Source of the DNA: Leptodactylus fallax
Taxonomy: Eukaryota; Chordata; Amphibia; Anura; Leptodactylidae
DNA: 64,000 nucleotides
Assembly: GCA_947044405.1 (NCBI GenBank)
Contig: CAMRHE010000063.1
Location: 5,699,501-5,763,500, forward strand
Direction of reading: 5' to 3'
A program made the translations under genes and the position numbers. Position 1 is the stretch's first letter; every line of letters begins with the position of its first letter. This document shows positions 27,201 to 36,639 of this stretch, piece by piece. Under the pieces are notes generated by a model. That model did not search any database. It was not told the origin of the DNA and saw only the letters and a program-made list of their open reading frames with translations.

Positions 27201-30200
27201 AGTGTCACCAGAACCAGCATATCACCCCAGCCCTGCAGATAGATAGGTTAGTGTCACCAGAACCAGCATATCACCCCAGCCCTGCAGATAGATAGGTTAG
27301 TGTCACCAGAACCAGAATATCACCCCAGCCCTGCAGATAGATAGGTTAGTGTCACCAGAACCAGCATATCACCCCAGTCCTGCAGATAGGTTAGTGTCAC
27401 CTGAACCAGCATATCACCCCAGCCCTGCAGATAGATAGGTTAGTGTCACCAGAACCAGCATATCACCCCAGCCCTGCAGATAGATAGGTTAGTGTCACCT
27501 GTATCAGGCGATGGGTTCCCCATGTCAATATGCAAATGAGCAATGGCACCCTCGTTACTCCAAAGAGCTGTAGAATTTAGGTGACCCTAACCTATCTGTC
27601 TGCGGGGCTGGGATCTCCCTTTTATAGCACCCCGTGGTCTGGCCGTAGGGGTTCATTCACACAGTTGTCTATTTCCAGACTGGGATATAAAATTCCCGGC
27701 AGTTTCTTGCTCGGTGATCGAATTTCAGCTGTGACTTTACTAATAGTAATTTAATAAAGAATTGGTAATAATATAGCTCCTTAAAATATTACAAGGACCC
27801 GTGACCTCTCCTGACATGTCCGTTTTAGTAAATAATAAAAATAACACTTCTTTCATTAGAGCTATGGATTGTGACGTCCCTCTGTAACTCCTCTTGAAAC
27901 TATTTGACAGCTTTTACCTTTTCCTTTTACTGGCCTATTCCTATACACTTATCGACACAGTCCAAGCAGTGCTAACTATGTCAGACTGTGCTGACCATTT
28001 ATTCAGACATTTCCTGGAGGAATTACAGAGGAGTAACACAATGCAGGATTCTGTATTTGCTGTCTACAATTTACTTTATACGATTTGCTTTTCCCCTCCA
28101 GGTCCAGACTTTACAGTTCCACCCCTTCGAGCCACAGACACTTATATCTGGATCATTTGACAAGTGAGTACATGTTTGTCCAGCGTTATTAAGATGGCCG
28201 TACACATTACATGAACGGCACCCAGCTTTCTAGTTACAGAATAGCGTGTCCCCACCATTCTTATATTGCTGCAAAACTAGGCACATTTGTCAGCTTTAGT
28301 GACAACCTCTATTTTTGCTTTATTGGTTGTCACTCAGCTTTCCCAGATACAGATAGATTGGCTGAAGAGTGTTTTTAAAGGGTTTGTCTTGAGTTAAAAA
28401 GAGGATCAGTTTAGGGCTACAAAGAGCGTCTCTTGCACTGGGGGACCCAGCGGCTCCATGCAATAGATGGAGAATGTGTAATACTTAATTTATCCTGTGG
28501 TGGCACTGCAGGGAAAATGAACACCATAGATAATAGCGAGTGACTAGAGGTCCAAGTGGGATTACACTTTGTAACCTTCTGATAGAACGGGTTTGTGGAG
28601 CATGACCCATTATGAACATTTATCATCTGTCCTGTCGATATAGGGGATAAGTGTCCGATCGCTGGGGATCCCAACTGGTGGATCATCCAGTGATCAGGAG
28701 GACGGGGAACCAAAAGTGAAGCAGCAGCGACCTCCCTGAGCTCCGCATGCAAGGTCATATTCATTGGTTACATGGCCTGATTACAGTTCAGTCCCATTCA
28801 AGTTAATGGACTGAGCTGCGATACAAAGTACAACCACTATACAACGTATGGCGTTGTGCTTGGTGTTCAGTGAAGAGGCCGCAGCCTCACCTGAACACTA
28901 CAGCTGATTAGCGGAGATTCAAGCGACAGACCCCCACTGATTTTTCAATTGACAACCTATCCTAAAGGTAGGACACCCATATTCATCCATAGCCTTGTAC
29001 TGTCAGGGGGGCGGGGCGATGACGCTAGGCTGTAAGACCCGCCCCTCTGACAATGGAGGGATATCAGTGCCGAAATTAATCTCCGGCACCAGGGCACATA
29101 GTGACAAAGCTGACAGCGTGCGGAATTCAGTATATATAGTGGTATATAATACCGCCGATCTGCCAGGACATGAAAGGTCCTCCTTAAAGGGGTTGTCCTT
29201 GGAGATTATATTGACCTGGGAGTTTTGGCCTCGTCACAACCCCCGGGCCACTTGATCAGTAGCAGCGCTTCACCCCACCGGGGTCGCTCTGCCCCCTCAG
29301 ACTCAGGGGTCGGAGCAATGATTCTGGCCCCTGACCCCCGCTCACTAATCATCAACTATCAGGTAAGTCAATGTAAACTCCCTGAACAACCCCTTTAACC
29401 CTTCATTTGCACAATGTATGTGGCTCTCCAATTGACTTCAGTACAGGAATCTGCAACCTCCAGCTGTTGTGAAACTACATCTCCCAGCATGCTCCATTCA
29501 CTTCTATTGGAGTTCAAAGAACAGAAGAGCAAGTATGCATGCTGGGAGTTGTAGTTTGTACTAAGATTTGTTTTTAGATTGGAAATGGCGGGGTGGGGTA
29601 AATTCTGCTGACAGGCTCTGAGAAAAGGACTATTAGTACAATCTATTCTGACAAGTTGTCCAAGTTTCCATCTTTTGGCATCGCAGCGACAACCTTGTCA
29701 ATAATAACCAAAGGCAAAACGACCATCAGTCTAGCAAAACGCTGCGGAAATAGTGCCGGCCATCTGTTGTGCTGCACGAACCTTGAACGCGGTTTCATCA
29801 TCTGACTTTTTGTCACAGAGTGCATCGATAATGTGAGCGGCGGTCCATCAGGGACGCCGTTGAGCTCGGCAGCAGATGGGCATGCGGCGGTGTTTTTAGA
29901 ACATTTATCTAATGTGGCTGAGCCCTTGGCGGGATGAGAATTTTATTTTTTGATGAGCGCTGTAATAAATCACGTTGTGTGCGGTCCCCCGGCGCAGGGT
30001 TTTCGGATGCGGCGTATCTGGGATGCGTTGCGCGTACGCACTTCTAGTCCATTATCTTTTGATGCCTGGTGCTCAGACACACTTGTAGATGAAGCCCAAG
30101 TCTTGGAGGATTTGAAGTTCTGGGATGAGTTTGCTTTTTCGTCAGAGTACTTTGGTTTTTATTCCCTGATGTTATGAAGCCATCGTATGGTTGTGTAAGA

Positions 30201-33200
30201 AAAGTGACTGCTGTCCTGATTCCTCTGCACTGCTGTTTGTGCTTACTCGGCAGAATTGTTGCAGAAATTTCTGCAGCTATCCCATTCATCTCAATGGGGT
30301 CTGCTGAAATCTATGCAGATGCTTCATGGTGAAAAAAAAAATAGGAATTTCTGCATCAAATTTACTCTGTAGAGTGAGAAGATACCCAAGTAACACCGAC
30401 ACAGCAGTACAGAGGAATCAGGACATCGGCATGCGGTAGTTTCCCATATATGGCCATAAGATGGCTCCATAACATAAGGGAGTAAAAACATATAGTGGCT
30501 GTGCTTGCTGTTACAGCTCAGCCCCATTCATTTGCATGGGACTGAGGTGCAGCATGGCCAGTGAATGTGATGTCACTGGCCTGAGAAGAGGAAGTGGAGC
30601 TCAATATCACAGTCCCGGACAACCCCTGTAACACTAAAAATGCAGCACATCCATGTGTTACACAATCATAGAGCCATGTAATACTGCTTTCCTCCTGCGG
30701 AGGTGCTGCAGATAATTTGCTCACTGTGGATTCAGGCTGTTAGAGTATTTGTCCTCTCTCTTATTACTTCATTGTGTTCTTTGTAGGTCTGTAATATTAT
30801 ACGACTGCAGGAGTCCCCAGGAAAACCACAGAACGTGGAGATTTAGTGGACAAGTCGAGAGAGTCACATGGAATCATTTTTCACCCAGGAACTTTTTAGT
30901 GAGTATTTCAAGGGGGTGATGCTGGACCTTAAAACTGGGGACATATCCCTATGTGGTTGAGATGTTAGGGAGACAAGCACTGCCTCCCTGATGTCTGCGG
31001 CTCTCAAAATCATGGCCGAGAAGTGAATTGTGACTGTTTTTATAGGAAATGATAAAGTTGGGAGGAGCAATTTTAGTTGACCATAAATTTTAAAGGGGTT
31101 GTCCGAGGAGTTGAAATTTACTTACCTGGTCCAGGTGGATGCTGATGATGGAACCGGGGGTTACGGCCACATCTCGATCCCTGGGTCATGTGATCAGAAG
31201 CAGCATCCCACCCACCAGGTCGCTCCACCCTTCACCCTGCCTCCTCCCACTTTCCTCAATCTCACTGGGATTTAATAGCCTGTGCTCTGGGGGTCGGCTG
31301 ACTATAGTAAAGCCATCCCCTATAGCACAGGTCATCAATGATCTGTGAGATCGGAGAGTTGAAACGTGGCCAGAACCCAAGGGGTCTAATATCAACATCC
31401 ACCCGCACTAGGCAAGTAAATTTCAACTCCCCAGACAACCCCTTTAAGGAGGACCTATCAACAAATCTGAAAAGTCCAATGACATACATCATGTGATCGG
31501 CACTGTGACCTTGTACATTTATCCAAATCTGTTCCCCGGCGGACCCGAACAATGGAGAGCCCGGCGCAGGTATGAACCTAGCCTCATAAAGAATCTGGTC
31601 ACTGTATTGGCAGCGACTGCCCTGGTGACCGTGGTCTATGGACTTGCTGGTCCGGGCTATAAGCTGCCGATATGCCCTCTTGAGAATTATAGGCAGGCAT
31701 TGATTTGTAAAAAGCCCCACGGTGGTGAGTGAGCGGGCGCTGCGATAGTGTCAGGCGGAGTTCTGTTTGGTCTCCTGTGTAGATGGATTACAAGTCTTTG
31801 TGCACATCAATAATTGGTTTACTAATATATATTTTATATATATATATATACATATATATACATATATAACACATACATACATACATATATCGCTTTCCCT
31901 GTATCTGCTCTAGGCCAGCACAGAGGACGGCTTCGTGTACTGTTTAGACGCCCGCTCGGACAAGCCTCTGTTCACACTGAAGGCTCACGATGGTGAAGTG
32001 TCTGGTAAGTAGTTCCCATAGAGGGTCGGTCAGGACCTGCCAGCTCTCTCCAGACTTGTTAGTTTTAGTAGATACTTGTATTCCCCATAACCATGATAAT
32101 TCAGAATTGTGTCATTCCTCTGTTATTCCTCCTAAATATATATGATTGAATAAACAACTGGATGTTACCGTTTCTCTTGTCAGAGGGGTGTGTCCCTACT
32201 CAGTCCAGCATTGTCAGCTGTGAACGGACCCCCCCCCCAACTGGTAACACTCAGTTGTCAAATTATTTATACATTTCCCGGAGGAATAACAGAGGAACAA
32301 CATAGAGTTCTAAGAAATAATGCTCCAGAATTATAGGAAGTGGTCAGAAGGCCCAAAGAGAACAGGGAGTCACGCTGGAGCCCAGGAGGGGTGAATAAAA
32401 CCTCCACATTATTCTTTGGGGTCTGAAGAGACTTCCAAGTATATTAGTAGTTCTAGTTTGGTCCAAATACAACCGCCGGGTGAACCTTGCGAGACAATAC
32501 TGTATATCCTAAAGTGTTAGTGAAAAACCCCTTTAAGATGACCTCTCTTATATTTGCAATTGATTCATTTCTCCCCAAGACCTCTGTTCCCGACACCAGC
32601 TCTTGGGCTGAACGCTGCTCATGCAAAAAACATTTTGGGGTGGCCTATTAACCCCGACTATTCAAAATAATTTAGGGACACAATCATTTTGTTTTGTTCT
32701 AGAAACCGCCCCACTATTATCGATGGACTGTGTGTGGCATTAGAGCTTAGTCCTAATCAAATGAATGCAATTAGATTGCAATACCAGACACAGCCCCTGA
32801 ACAAGGGTGGCACTGTTGAGAAAAAAAAAAATCCCTTGCAATACTTCTAAGGCATGACTTAAAGGAGTTGTCTGGGAAGTATTTATTCAATTTCCTGGTT
32901 TGGTGGGATGCTTTGGATGGACTCGGGGTTCCAACGATGTCAAAACCTCCAGGTCATGTGATCGGAGGCAACATACAGCTCCCCTGGTAAGGTTAGGAGA
33001 GGGTGGAGCAACCAGGGGGTGGAGCAACTCAGGGAGCTGATTGTTGTCTCTCATCAGCTGTTTGAAGAGACCGCAGGATTTGGGTGAGTGCTGCGGCCTC
33101 TTCACTGACAGTGCTGTACACTGTATAGTCTTAAATGGGACTGAGCTGCAGACAGACCACATGACAAATGAATGTGATGTCACCGACCTGTGAACCAGGA

Positions 33201-35827
33201 GCAGCACTCGCCCAAGCACCACTGCTGCTTCAAACCTGGACCCACACCGATCAGATATTGACTTTGTAACTTTTGGAAAACCCCTTTTAGGCTAAGGCCC
33301 CACGCGGCCACTACTGCTCCATTCACAAAGGGGACTTGAGACCCCAATTTTCATGATCACTGGGGGTTCTAGCACTCGGGCACTTATCTAGATAGGGGAT
33401 AAGTGGTGTTAATGGAAAACTTCACTTCATTGGGATTGTCATAGATTGCCATTGTGGAAGCCCCACAGAAGTGAATGTGGTGCTAGTGCAGGGAGACTTT
33501 GGGGCCCTATTCTTTTAGGGGGCCCATGGGTTGGCCCTCCAGTGATCTGTTACTTATTGATAAGTTTTCTTATGATTTTGTGTCCTTCAGGTCTGGAGCT
33601 GAGCAGTCAGGTGAAGGGCTGCCTCGTAACCTCCTCCGCTGACAAACACGTCAAGATCTGGGACGTTTTAATGGACAAACCAAGTCTCGTCCATTCCCGG
33701 GATATGAAAATGGTGAGAACAGCCCCGCGCCCTGAGCCATGACTCCCTGCCTACCTGTGTCTGGGGGCGAACATAAGGACAGGCCATGAATTCCCCTTTT
33801 AAGTCCCACGTTCTTAGCAAAGCCCAATCCCTCAGCTGTTCTGCAGGGAAGAATGGAACAAACACTGGGGCAAGTGTCTGATCTGTTCTCGGCTCTCGTT
33901 TTCTAGGTTTACTGCCCCTTTAATTTGACCCTATCGAAAGTCACATTTTATCCATTGCGAAAATTGGAAGTTTTACAAGGTCACCTGCAGTCCGCCACGT
34001 ACCATTAAAACGAATAGCGCCCTCTGTGCAGTGGCAACGATAGCTCCACAGCCTCCGTAATGGATCCCAGCGCCAATAGAAAGGGGGCAGCCCAATACAT
34101 GGAGGGGCACACACTGCAGGTGCACAGGCTACAGACCTCCACACGGTGGCGCTATAAGGTCTGTCAGAGCTTGATTTACAGGCCCCTTCTCATAATTGGT
34201 CGGGGTCCCTACAGTTGCAAATCCTGTCTTGTGGGTAGAGGGTAACTTGTGATGATATAGTATTTGTATCTATCGCTTAGTTTTTTTGCATTTATCCCTT
34301 TCACTTTTTTTTCCCCCTGCTCAGGGCATAATGTTCTGCACCGCATGCTGCGCTGACCTGCCATTTGTGTATGCATTCGGGGGGCAGAAGGACGGACTGA
34401 GAGTGTGGGACATCAGCACTATTGCAGCGGGTGAGTAAGCGGCCTGGTTATATTGGTCAGGATAGAAGCTATTGCATTAGGTCTGAATCTGAGCTAAGGC
34501 TGTGTTCACACTTGTCTATTTTTTAGATGTAGATTTCATGGTAAAATACTTCAACAGAACCCCCTGAGGCTGAAGTTTGGATTTCTTCCGCAGATAATTG
34601 TATATGGAGCTAATCCGCATGCGGTAGTAGAATCTGTACTGTGTGAACTGCAGCACGGATTCTCATTGAAATCAATTTAAAGGGGTATTCCTATCTTGTG
34701 CAGGACTTCAAAAACATGGCTGCTTTCTTCACAGGAAGTGACCTGACGTCCATTGGTCACACGGCCATGCTGAAGCTCAGTCCCATTCATTTTGATGGGA
34801 TGGAGCTGTGGCATGGCCATGTGACCAACGGATGTGCGGTCACTTCCTGTGAAGAAGAAAGCCGCCATGTCTTTGAGTCTTGCACAACCCCTTCAACAAG
34901 GGGGTTAACTTGCAGATTGTGGGGGTCTGACCGCTAATCAGAAAAAAAGGGAGTTCAGTCCCCCATTCTGAGTAGAGCCGTGGTCGGGTCGGTGCACACA
35001 CTCCATCCATTTTAATGGGAGAATTGGAGATAGACGAAATACAGTGATTGGCCATCTCTGGCGCTCCCATTGAAATGAATGGAGCGGGCACAACCACCGC
35101 TCCTTTCAGAATGGGGGACTATACTCCCCTGTTCTCCTGCTCAGTGGGGTCACCCACCAATCTGCTACTTATCTCCTATCCCACGGATAAACATGAAACG
35201 TGCACTTAAAGGGGTTGTCTGGGTCAGGGGCCACCTTTCAGCCAAGTTCTCCAATCAGGTATTTAGGCCATAAATAGTATAAGCTTGGACAACCCCTTTA
35301 AGTCGAAATCCAGAGATATAAGCTACAGAGGAGGCAGAGTTACTGAGTAGATACATTACATTACTTACTTACATTTTACCATCTGTATAAGAGTTCAAAG
35401 CTGTATACATCATTCTACTGGCTCCAGAGCAGAACTCTCCCAGCATTCCTTGCTACCATGGCTGTAGAGAACTAGCTCTGGTGAAATCCCCTAGGCACTA
35501 TACAGTCCTCTAGTGTAGGAATCCTCCTGGGGACAATCTTATTGAATATTTACAATAACTGGCAGAATTGTGAATGCAGCTCTGGAGTATAATCACTAAG
35601 TGAGCTTGCGTCATGTTCTCCAACAAGGTGGTCTTGATATGATATGTACGTCCAATACATGGTGTTTGTTAGGTGACATAACTCATCATTGATGTATTCT
35701 TTTAACCCCTACAGTTAAAGAAGCTTTTGGTGGCAGAGAGCGGCTAATGGTGACCAATATATCTAACTCTACCTCCACCAGTGCAGCAGGGGGCAGTGAA
35801 GCGGCTTCGGAGTCCATGGAGTCGTAG
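15245..35827 (+). CDS. pwp1: Periodic tryptophan protein 1 homolog (WD40 protein), 15 coding exons
   Basis: Coding exons: 15245-15310, 16111-16169, 17574-17758, 20357-20442, 21160-21256, 21570-21680, 23142-23272, 24892-24965, 25998-26094, 28102-28163, 30787-30898, 31914-32004, 33591-33712, 34325-34430, 35715-35827. All are GT-AG with phases that fit. The sum is 1,512 bp, giving 503 residues (human PWP1 has 501). N-terminal [19 protein letters not shown] matches the family start. Residues 42-103 are strongly acidic and end in [15 protein letters not shown] basic run KKKKKKGKK (about 237-245) resembles a nuclear/nucleolar signal. WD40 blades are seen at [56 protein letters not shown] and GLRVWDIS. 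The Ser-rich tail ends in ESMES. The family acts in ribosome biogenesis and nucleolar chromatin. No lesion is visible. Confidence 0.96.
15371..15528. mobile_element. hAT-like MITE, family A (copy 2) with 8-bp duplication
   Basis: In PWP1 intron 1. It begins CAGGGGTAGGCAACCTT and ends AAGGTTGTTGATCCCTG, with long inverted arms around CTACAACTCCCAGCATGC. TAGTATAG is present on both sides (15363-15370 and 15529-15536), an 8-bp target-site duplication typical of hAT elements. The surrounding TAGTA microsatellite makes the duplication somewhat less certain. Confidence 0.78.
15529..15611. repeat. TAGTA-rich microsatellite in PWP1 intron 1
   Basis: Degenerate repeats of GTATAGTATACACTAGT. It also extends a few bases left of the MITE at 15371. 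The rest of intron 1 (15612-16110) shows a diverged repeat around 15640-15735 with CAATGGGAGGCAGAGA, and nothing else. Confidence 0.75.
16860..17032. mobile_element. TTAA-flanked MITE in PWP1 intron 2
   Basis: It is bounded by TTAAAAGGATTTGTCC and AAATCCCCTTTAA, giving TTAA on both sides. It is 173 bp long with no coding capacity. Upstream, 16500-16855 is another diverged repeat rich in GCAGCGGAAAACGC-like sequence; its ends are not clear. Confidence 0.65.
17058..17428. mobile_element. TTAA-type MITE with degraded right end
   Basis: The left end is TTAAAGGGGATTTCCGAAC. The right end, CCTACAAAACCCTTTGA, has lost its TTAA. The interior holds the palindromic core CATTCACTTGAATGGGGCTG found in several other copies. 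Confidence 0.55.
18105..18461. mobile_element. TTAA-flanked MITE in PWP1 intron 3
   Basis: It starts at TTAAAGGATAGCAC and ends at GCACAACCCCTTTAA. The inner sequence is poorly matched, so the pairing of these two ends is less secure than for the copies at 8377 and 31090. A further right end (AAAACCCCTTTAA) lies near 18740. Confidence 0.45.
19030..19330. other. Non-repetitive block inside PWP1 intron 3
   Basis: Unlike its surroundings, this stretch contains none of the MITE families listed here. It contains AT-rich runs with TAATTAG-like sites (GGAATTAATTAGAAAGAATT) and reads as single-copy DNA. It could be a regulatory element; nothing more can be shown from sequence alone. Confidence 0.3.
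19620..19984. mobile_element. Long-inverted-repeat MITE in PWP1 intron 3
   Basis: The two halves are imperfect inverted copies of about 150 bp. Left features such as ACCAGCCATCCATG, GATAAAACCTATACAAG and GATGAGGCGAACAGC are mirrored on the right by CATGGATGGTAG, CTTGTATAAGTTTTATC and GCTGTTCACCTCATC. The ends pair GCAATATATGA with the complement of TCATATATTGA. No coding capacity; the superfamily is not clear. Confidence 0.7.
20443..21159 (+). other. PWP1 intron 4 with a dispersed repeat
   Basis: Between the donor ACG|GTATGT and the acceptor GTCTTCTAG it holds a repeat starting near GGGTGAGTTCACATGAAGG and containing TTTTCAATGGGATCCAGAGA. Relatives lie near 15640, 25430 and 57610-57960. No coding content. 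Confidence 0.5.
21681..23141 (+). other. PWP1 intron 6
   Basis: The donor is CAG|GTAAGT and the acceptor TTTTGCCAG. It has a fragment with GATTGTCACCCAGCG near 21998 (also near 19360, 28325 and 52640). A mostly unique block lies at about 22080-22380. A MITE fragment near 22800-22910 carries the GGGACGTCACT...GTGATGTCCC core. No exon is recognised. Confidence 0.5.
23273..24891 (+). other. PWP1 intron 7
   Basis: It contains a family fragment at about 24110-24345 that begins GGGGTTGTCCAAGATATTTT and has the palindromic core ACATCACAGGTGACATCCCG. A GGGCCCCCTCAGGCTCCAGG repeat remnant lies near 24610. No coding exon is seen. Confidence 0.5.
24966..25997 (+). other. PWP1 intron 8
   Basis: It holds a repeat with poly(T)/poly(A) pairs around 25440-25540 and the remnant of an inverted-repeat element at about 25800-25950. 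The latter runs from TTTTTTCCAAGAAACAGCAC to CGAAAAATGGAGAACCCCTTTAA. No coding exon is seen. Confidence 0.5.
26326..27624. mobile_element. TTAA-type MITE whose left arm has expanded into a minisatellite
   Basis: The left end is TTAAAGGGAGTGTATGACCC. The right end, at about 27581-27624, is the inverted counterpart: GTGACCCTAACCTATCTGTC, TGCGGGGCTGGGAT and CTCCCTTTTA. The complement of the right arm matches the minisatellite unit CCAGCCCTGCAGATAGATAG plus GTTAGTGTCAC. So the array at 26344-27499 looks like a many-fold copy of the left arm within one element. It lies in PWP1 intron 9. Confidence 0.65.
26344..27499. repeat. Minisatellite in PWP1 intron 9, 49-bp unit, about 24 copies
   Basis: The unit contains ACCAGAACCAGCATATCACC, then CCAGCCCTGCAGATAGATAG, then GTTAGTGTC. 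Counting GGTTAGTG gives about 24 copies. Several units lack one GATA of the GATAGATA step and are 45 bp long. Copies are highly similar, so recent expansion and length variation between individuals are likely. Confidence 0.95.
29184..29398. mobile_element. TTAA-flanked MITE in PWP1 intron 10
   Basis: It starts with TTAAAGGGGTTGTCCTTGGA and ends with GAACAACCCCTTTAA, so TTAA and matching termini are present on both sides. The length is 215 bp. Confidence 0.75.
29444..29558. mobile_element. hAT-like MITE, family A (copy 3, end-truncated)
   Basis: It starts CAGGAATCTGCAACCTCCAG. Its arms carry CTACATCTCCCAGCATGCTC and GCATGCTGGGAGTTGTAG. The final terminus after 29558 is missing or too diverged to see. 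Confidence 0.65.
30213..30425. mobile_element. Inverted-repeat MITE in PWP1 intron 10
   Basis: The left arm is GTCCTGATTCCTCTGCACTG. The right arm has CAGTACAGAGGAATCAGGAC, the near-exact complement. The arms continue inward through TGTGCTTAC / GTAACACCGACA and AGAAATTTCTGCA / TAGGAATTTCTGCA. No coding capacity. Confidence 0.7.
31090..31447. mobile_element. TTAA-flanked MITE in PWP1 intron 11
   Basis: TTAAAGGGGTTGTCCGAGGA is on the left and CAGACAACCCCTTTAA on the right. Extended inverted homology continues inward (GAAATTTACTTACC against GGCAAGTAAATTTC). The length is 358 bp. A clear full copy. Confidence 0.8.
31824..31892. repeat. (TA)n/(CATA)n microsatellite just before PWP1 exon 12
   Basis: Alternating TA tracts followed by CATA repeats end about 20 bases before the AG at 31912-31913. 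Only a short pyrimidine tract (CGCTTTCCCTGTATCTGCTC) separates it from the acceptor. Confidence 0.85.
32096..32325. mobile_element. Inverted-repeat MITE in PWP1 intron 12
   Basis: The left arm has TTCCTCTGTTATTCCTCC followed by AACAACTGGATGTTACC. The right arm mirrors it with GGTAACACTCAGTTG and GGAGGAATAACAGAGGAAC. Half-copies lie near 27960-28060 and 41835-41910. Confidence 0.7.
32859..33290. mobile_element. TTAA-type MITE in PWP1 intron 12, right end mutated
   Basis: The left end is TTAAAGGAGTTGTCTGGGAA. The right end, GGAAAACCCCTTTTAGG, has lost one A of TTAA. The interior resembles other long copies (CATGTGATCGGAGG, GACTGAGCTGCAGACAG). Confidence 0.6.
34677..34896. mobile_element. TTAA-type MITE with a near-complete hairpin, PWP1 intron 14
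   Basis: It begins at TTAAAGGGGTATTCC and ends at GCACAACCCCTTCAA. Between about 34714 and 34870 the two halves are close complements: TTCTTCACAGGAAGTGACCT with GGTCACTTCCTGTGAAGAA, and ATTGGTCACACGGCCATG with CATGGCCATGTGACCAA. The centre is CCCATTCATTTTGATGGG. Confidence 0.75.
35206..35301. mobile_element. Minimal TTAA-flanked MITE (96 bp), PWP1 intron 14
   Basis: TTAAAGGGGTTGTCTGGGTC and TTGGACAACCCCTTTAA bound a 96-bp unit that is little more than the two termini. TTAA is present on both sides. Confidence 0.75.
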
Positions 35828-36130
35828 GATACTTCCGGTTTTTAAAGACTGGGGTCCCTCACCTGTCAACATCAACTTTCCAAAATGGGATTAGCCAAAA
35901 ATGGCCTCCTGGTGACTCTTAATCTTCTATGGACTGCTTAATACGGCTTTGTAAGTCACAGTGCAGGCCTGGGATCTCCATTTTGGACCAAGACCTGTGT
36001 CCGTACTATAAGCTTGTGCGCAATAAGAACTCACGTGTGTGCGGATCGTACGTAAAGGAGCCATGCGGAACTGTCAGAATGGCCAAAATGTTTCTAGAAA
36101 AAAAAATTAAAATTTTAAAATCTATTTTTT
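35828..36130 (+). other. PWP1 3' UTR
   Basis: Sequence after the TAG stop. No AATAAA is seen. The best candidate signal is the common variant ATTAAA at 36106-36111, about 280 bases after the stop. Exact end unknown. Confidence 0.6.
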
Positions 36131-36436
36131 TTGCGCCATTTCTCACTGTTTATAGCGTGACATAGCTGGTCATACATGGTTAGACGTGTCCCTAACACAT
36201 AGACATGGCGCTACGTCATTTGTGGTTCTGACCATAGTGGCCTCTAATCAAAACTGACAGTGTTACTAACCGCAACCGATCACAGCACAGCTGTCATTAT
36301 GATTGGTCGCTATGGGCAACACGGTCAGTTTTGATAAATTTAGGCCTCATGAATCTAGTAAGATATTCTTTGTTGTCCATAGCAACCAGAGCTCTGCTTT
36401 CATTTTCCAAGGGCAACAAAGACGTACTTACTGTTA

Positions 36437-36627
36437 GGCCTCATGCACGGCCGAGTGTGCAAGCCGAGGCTGTCCCAATGAGGGGGACGATGCTCCGTTC
36501 TGATGATTTTATAGCAGGTCCTATAATCCCCCCCCCCCCCCATTGAAGTCAATGGGGGGGGAAGAAGCCACTCTGTGTCATCCAAGTGAAATCTGTCCCC
36601 CCCCTCCTCGGCCGTGCGCATGTAGCC
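36437..36627. mobile_element. PIF/Harbinger-like MITE with TTA duplication
   Basis: The left end is GGCCTCATGCACGGCCGAG. The right end is CTCGGCCGTGCGCATGTAGCC, a close complement. TTA stands on both sides (36434-36436 and 36628-36630), the 3-bp duplication expected of PIF/Harbinger elements. The middle is a C-run/G-run palindrome around CATTGAAGTCAATG. The superfamily is inferred from termini and duplication. Confidence 0.7.
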
Positions 36628-36639
36628 TTAGAAAGTATC

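Larger units (their letters stand above)
28164..30786 (+). other. PWP1 intron 10
   Basis: This is the largest PWP1 intron. It holds TTAA and hAT-like MITEs (listed separately), a further MITE core near 28790-28850 (CCCATTCAAGTTAATGGACT) and a long-armed element at 30213. The block 29640-30010 is free of the listed repeats. No exon is recognised. Confidence 0.5.

Noticed and set aside
26344..27499. CRISPR-like regular direct repeats
   Set aside because: Units are contiguous with no unique spacers, in an intron of a vertebrate gene. This is a minisatellite.
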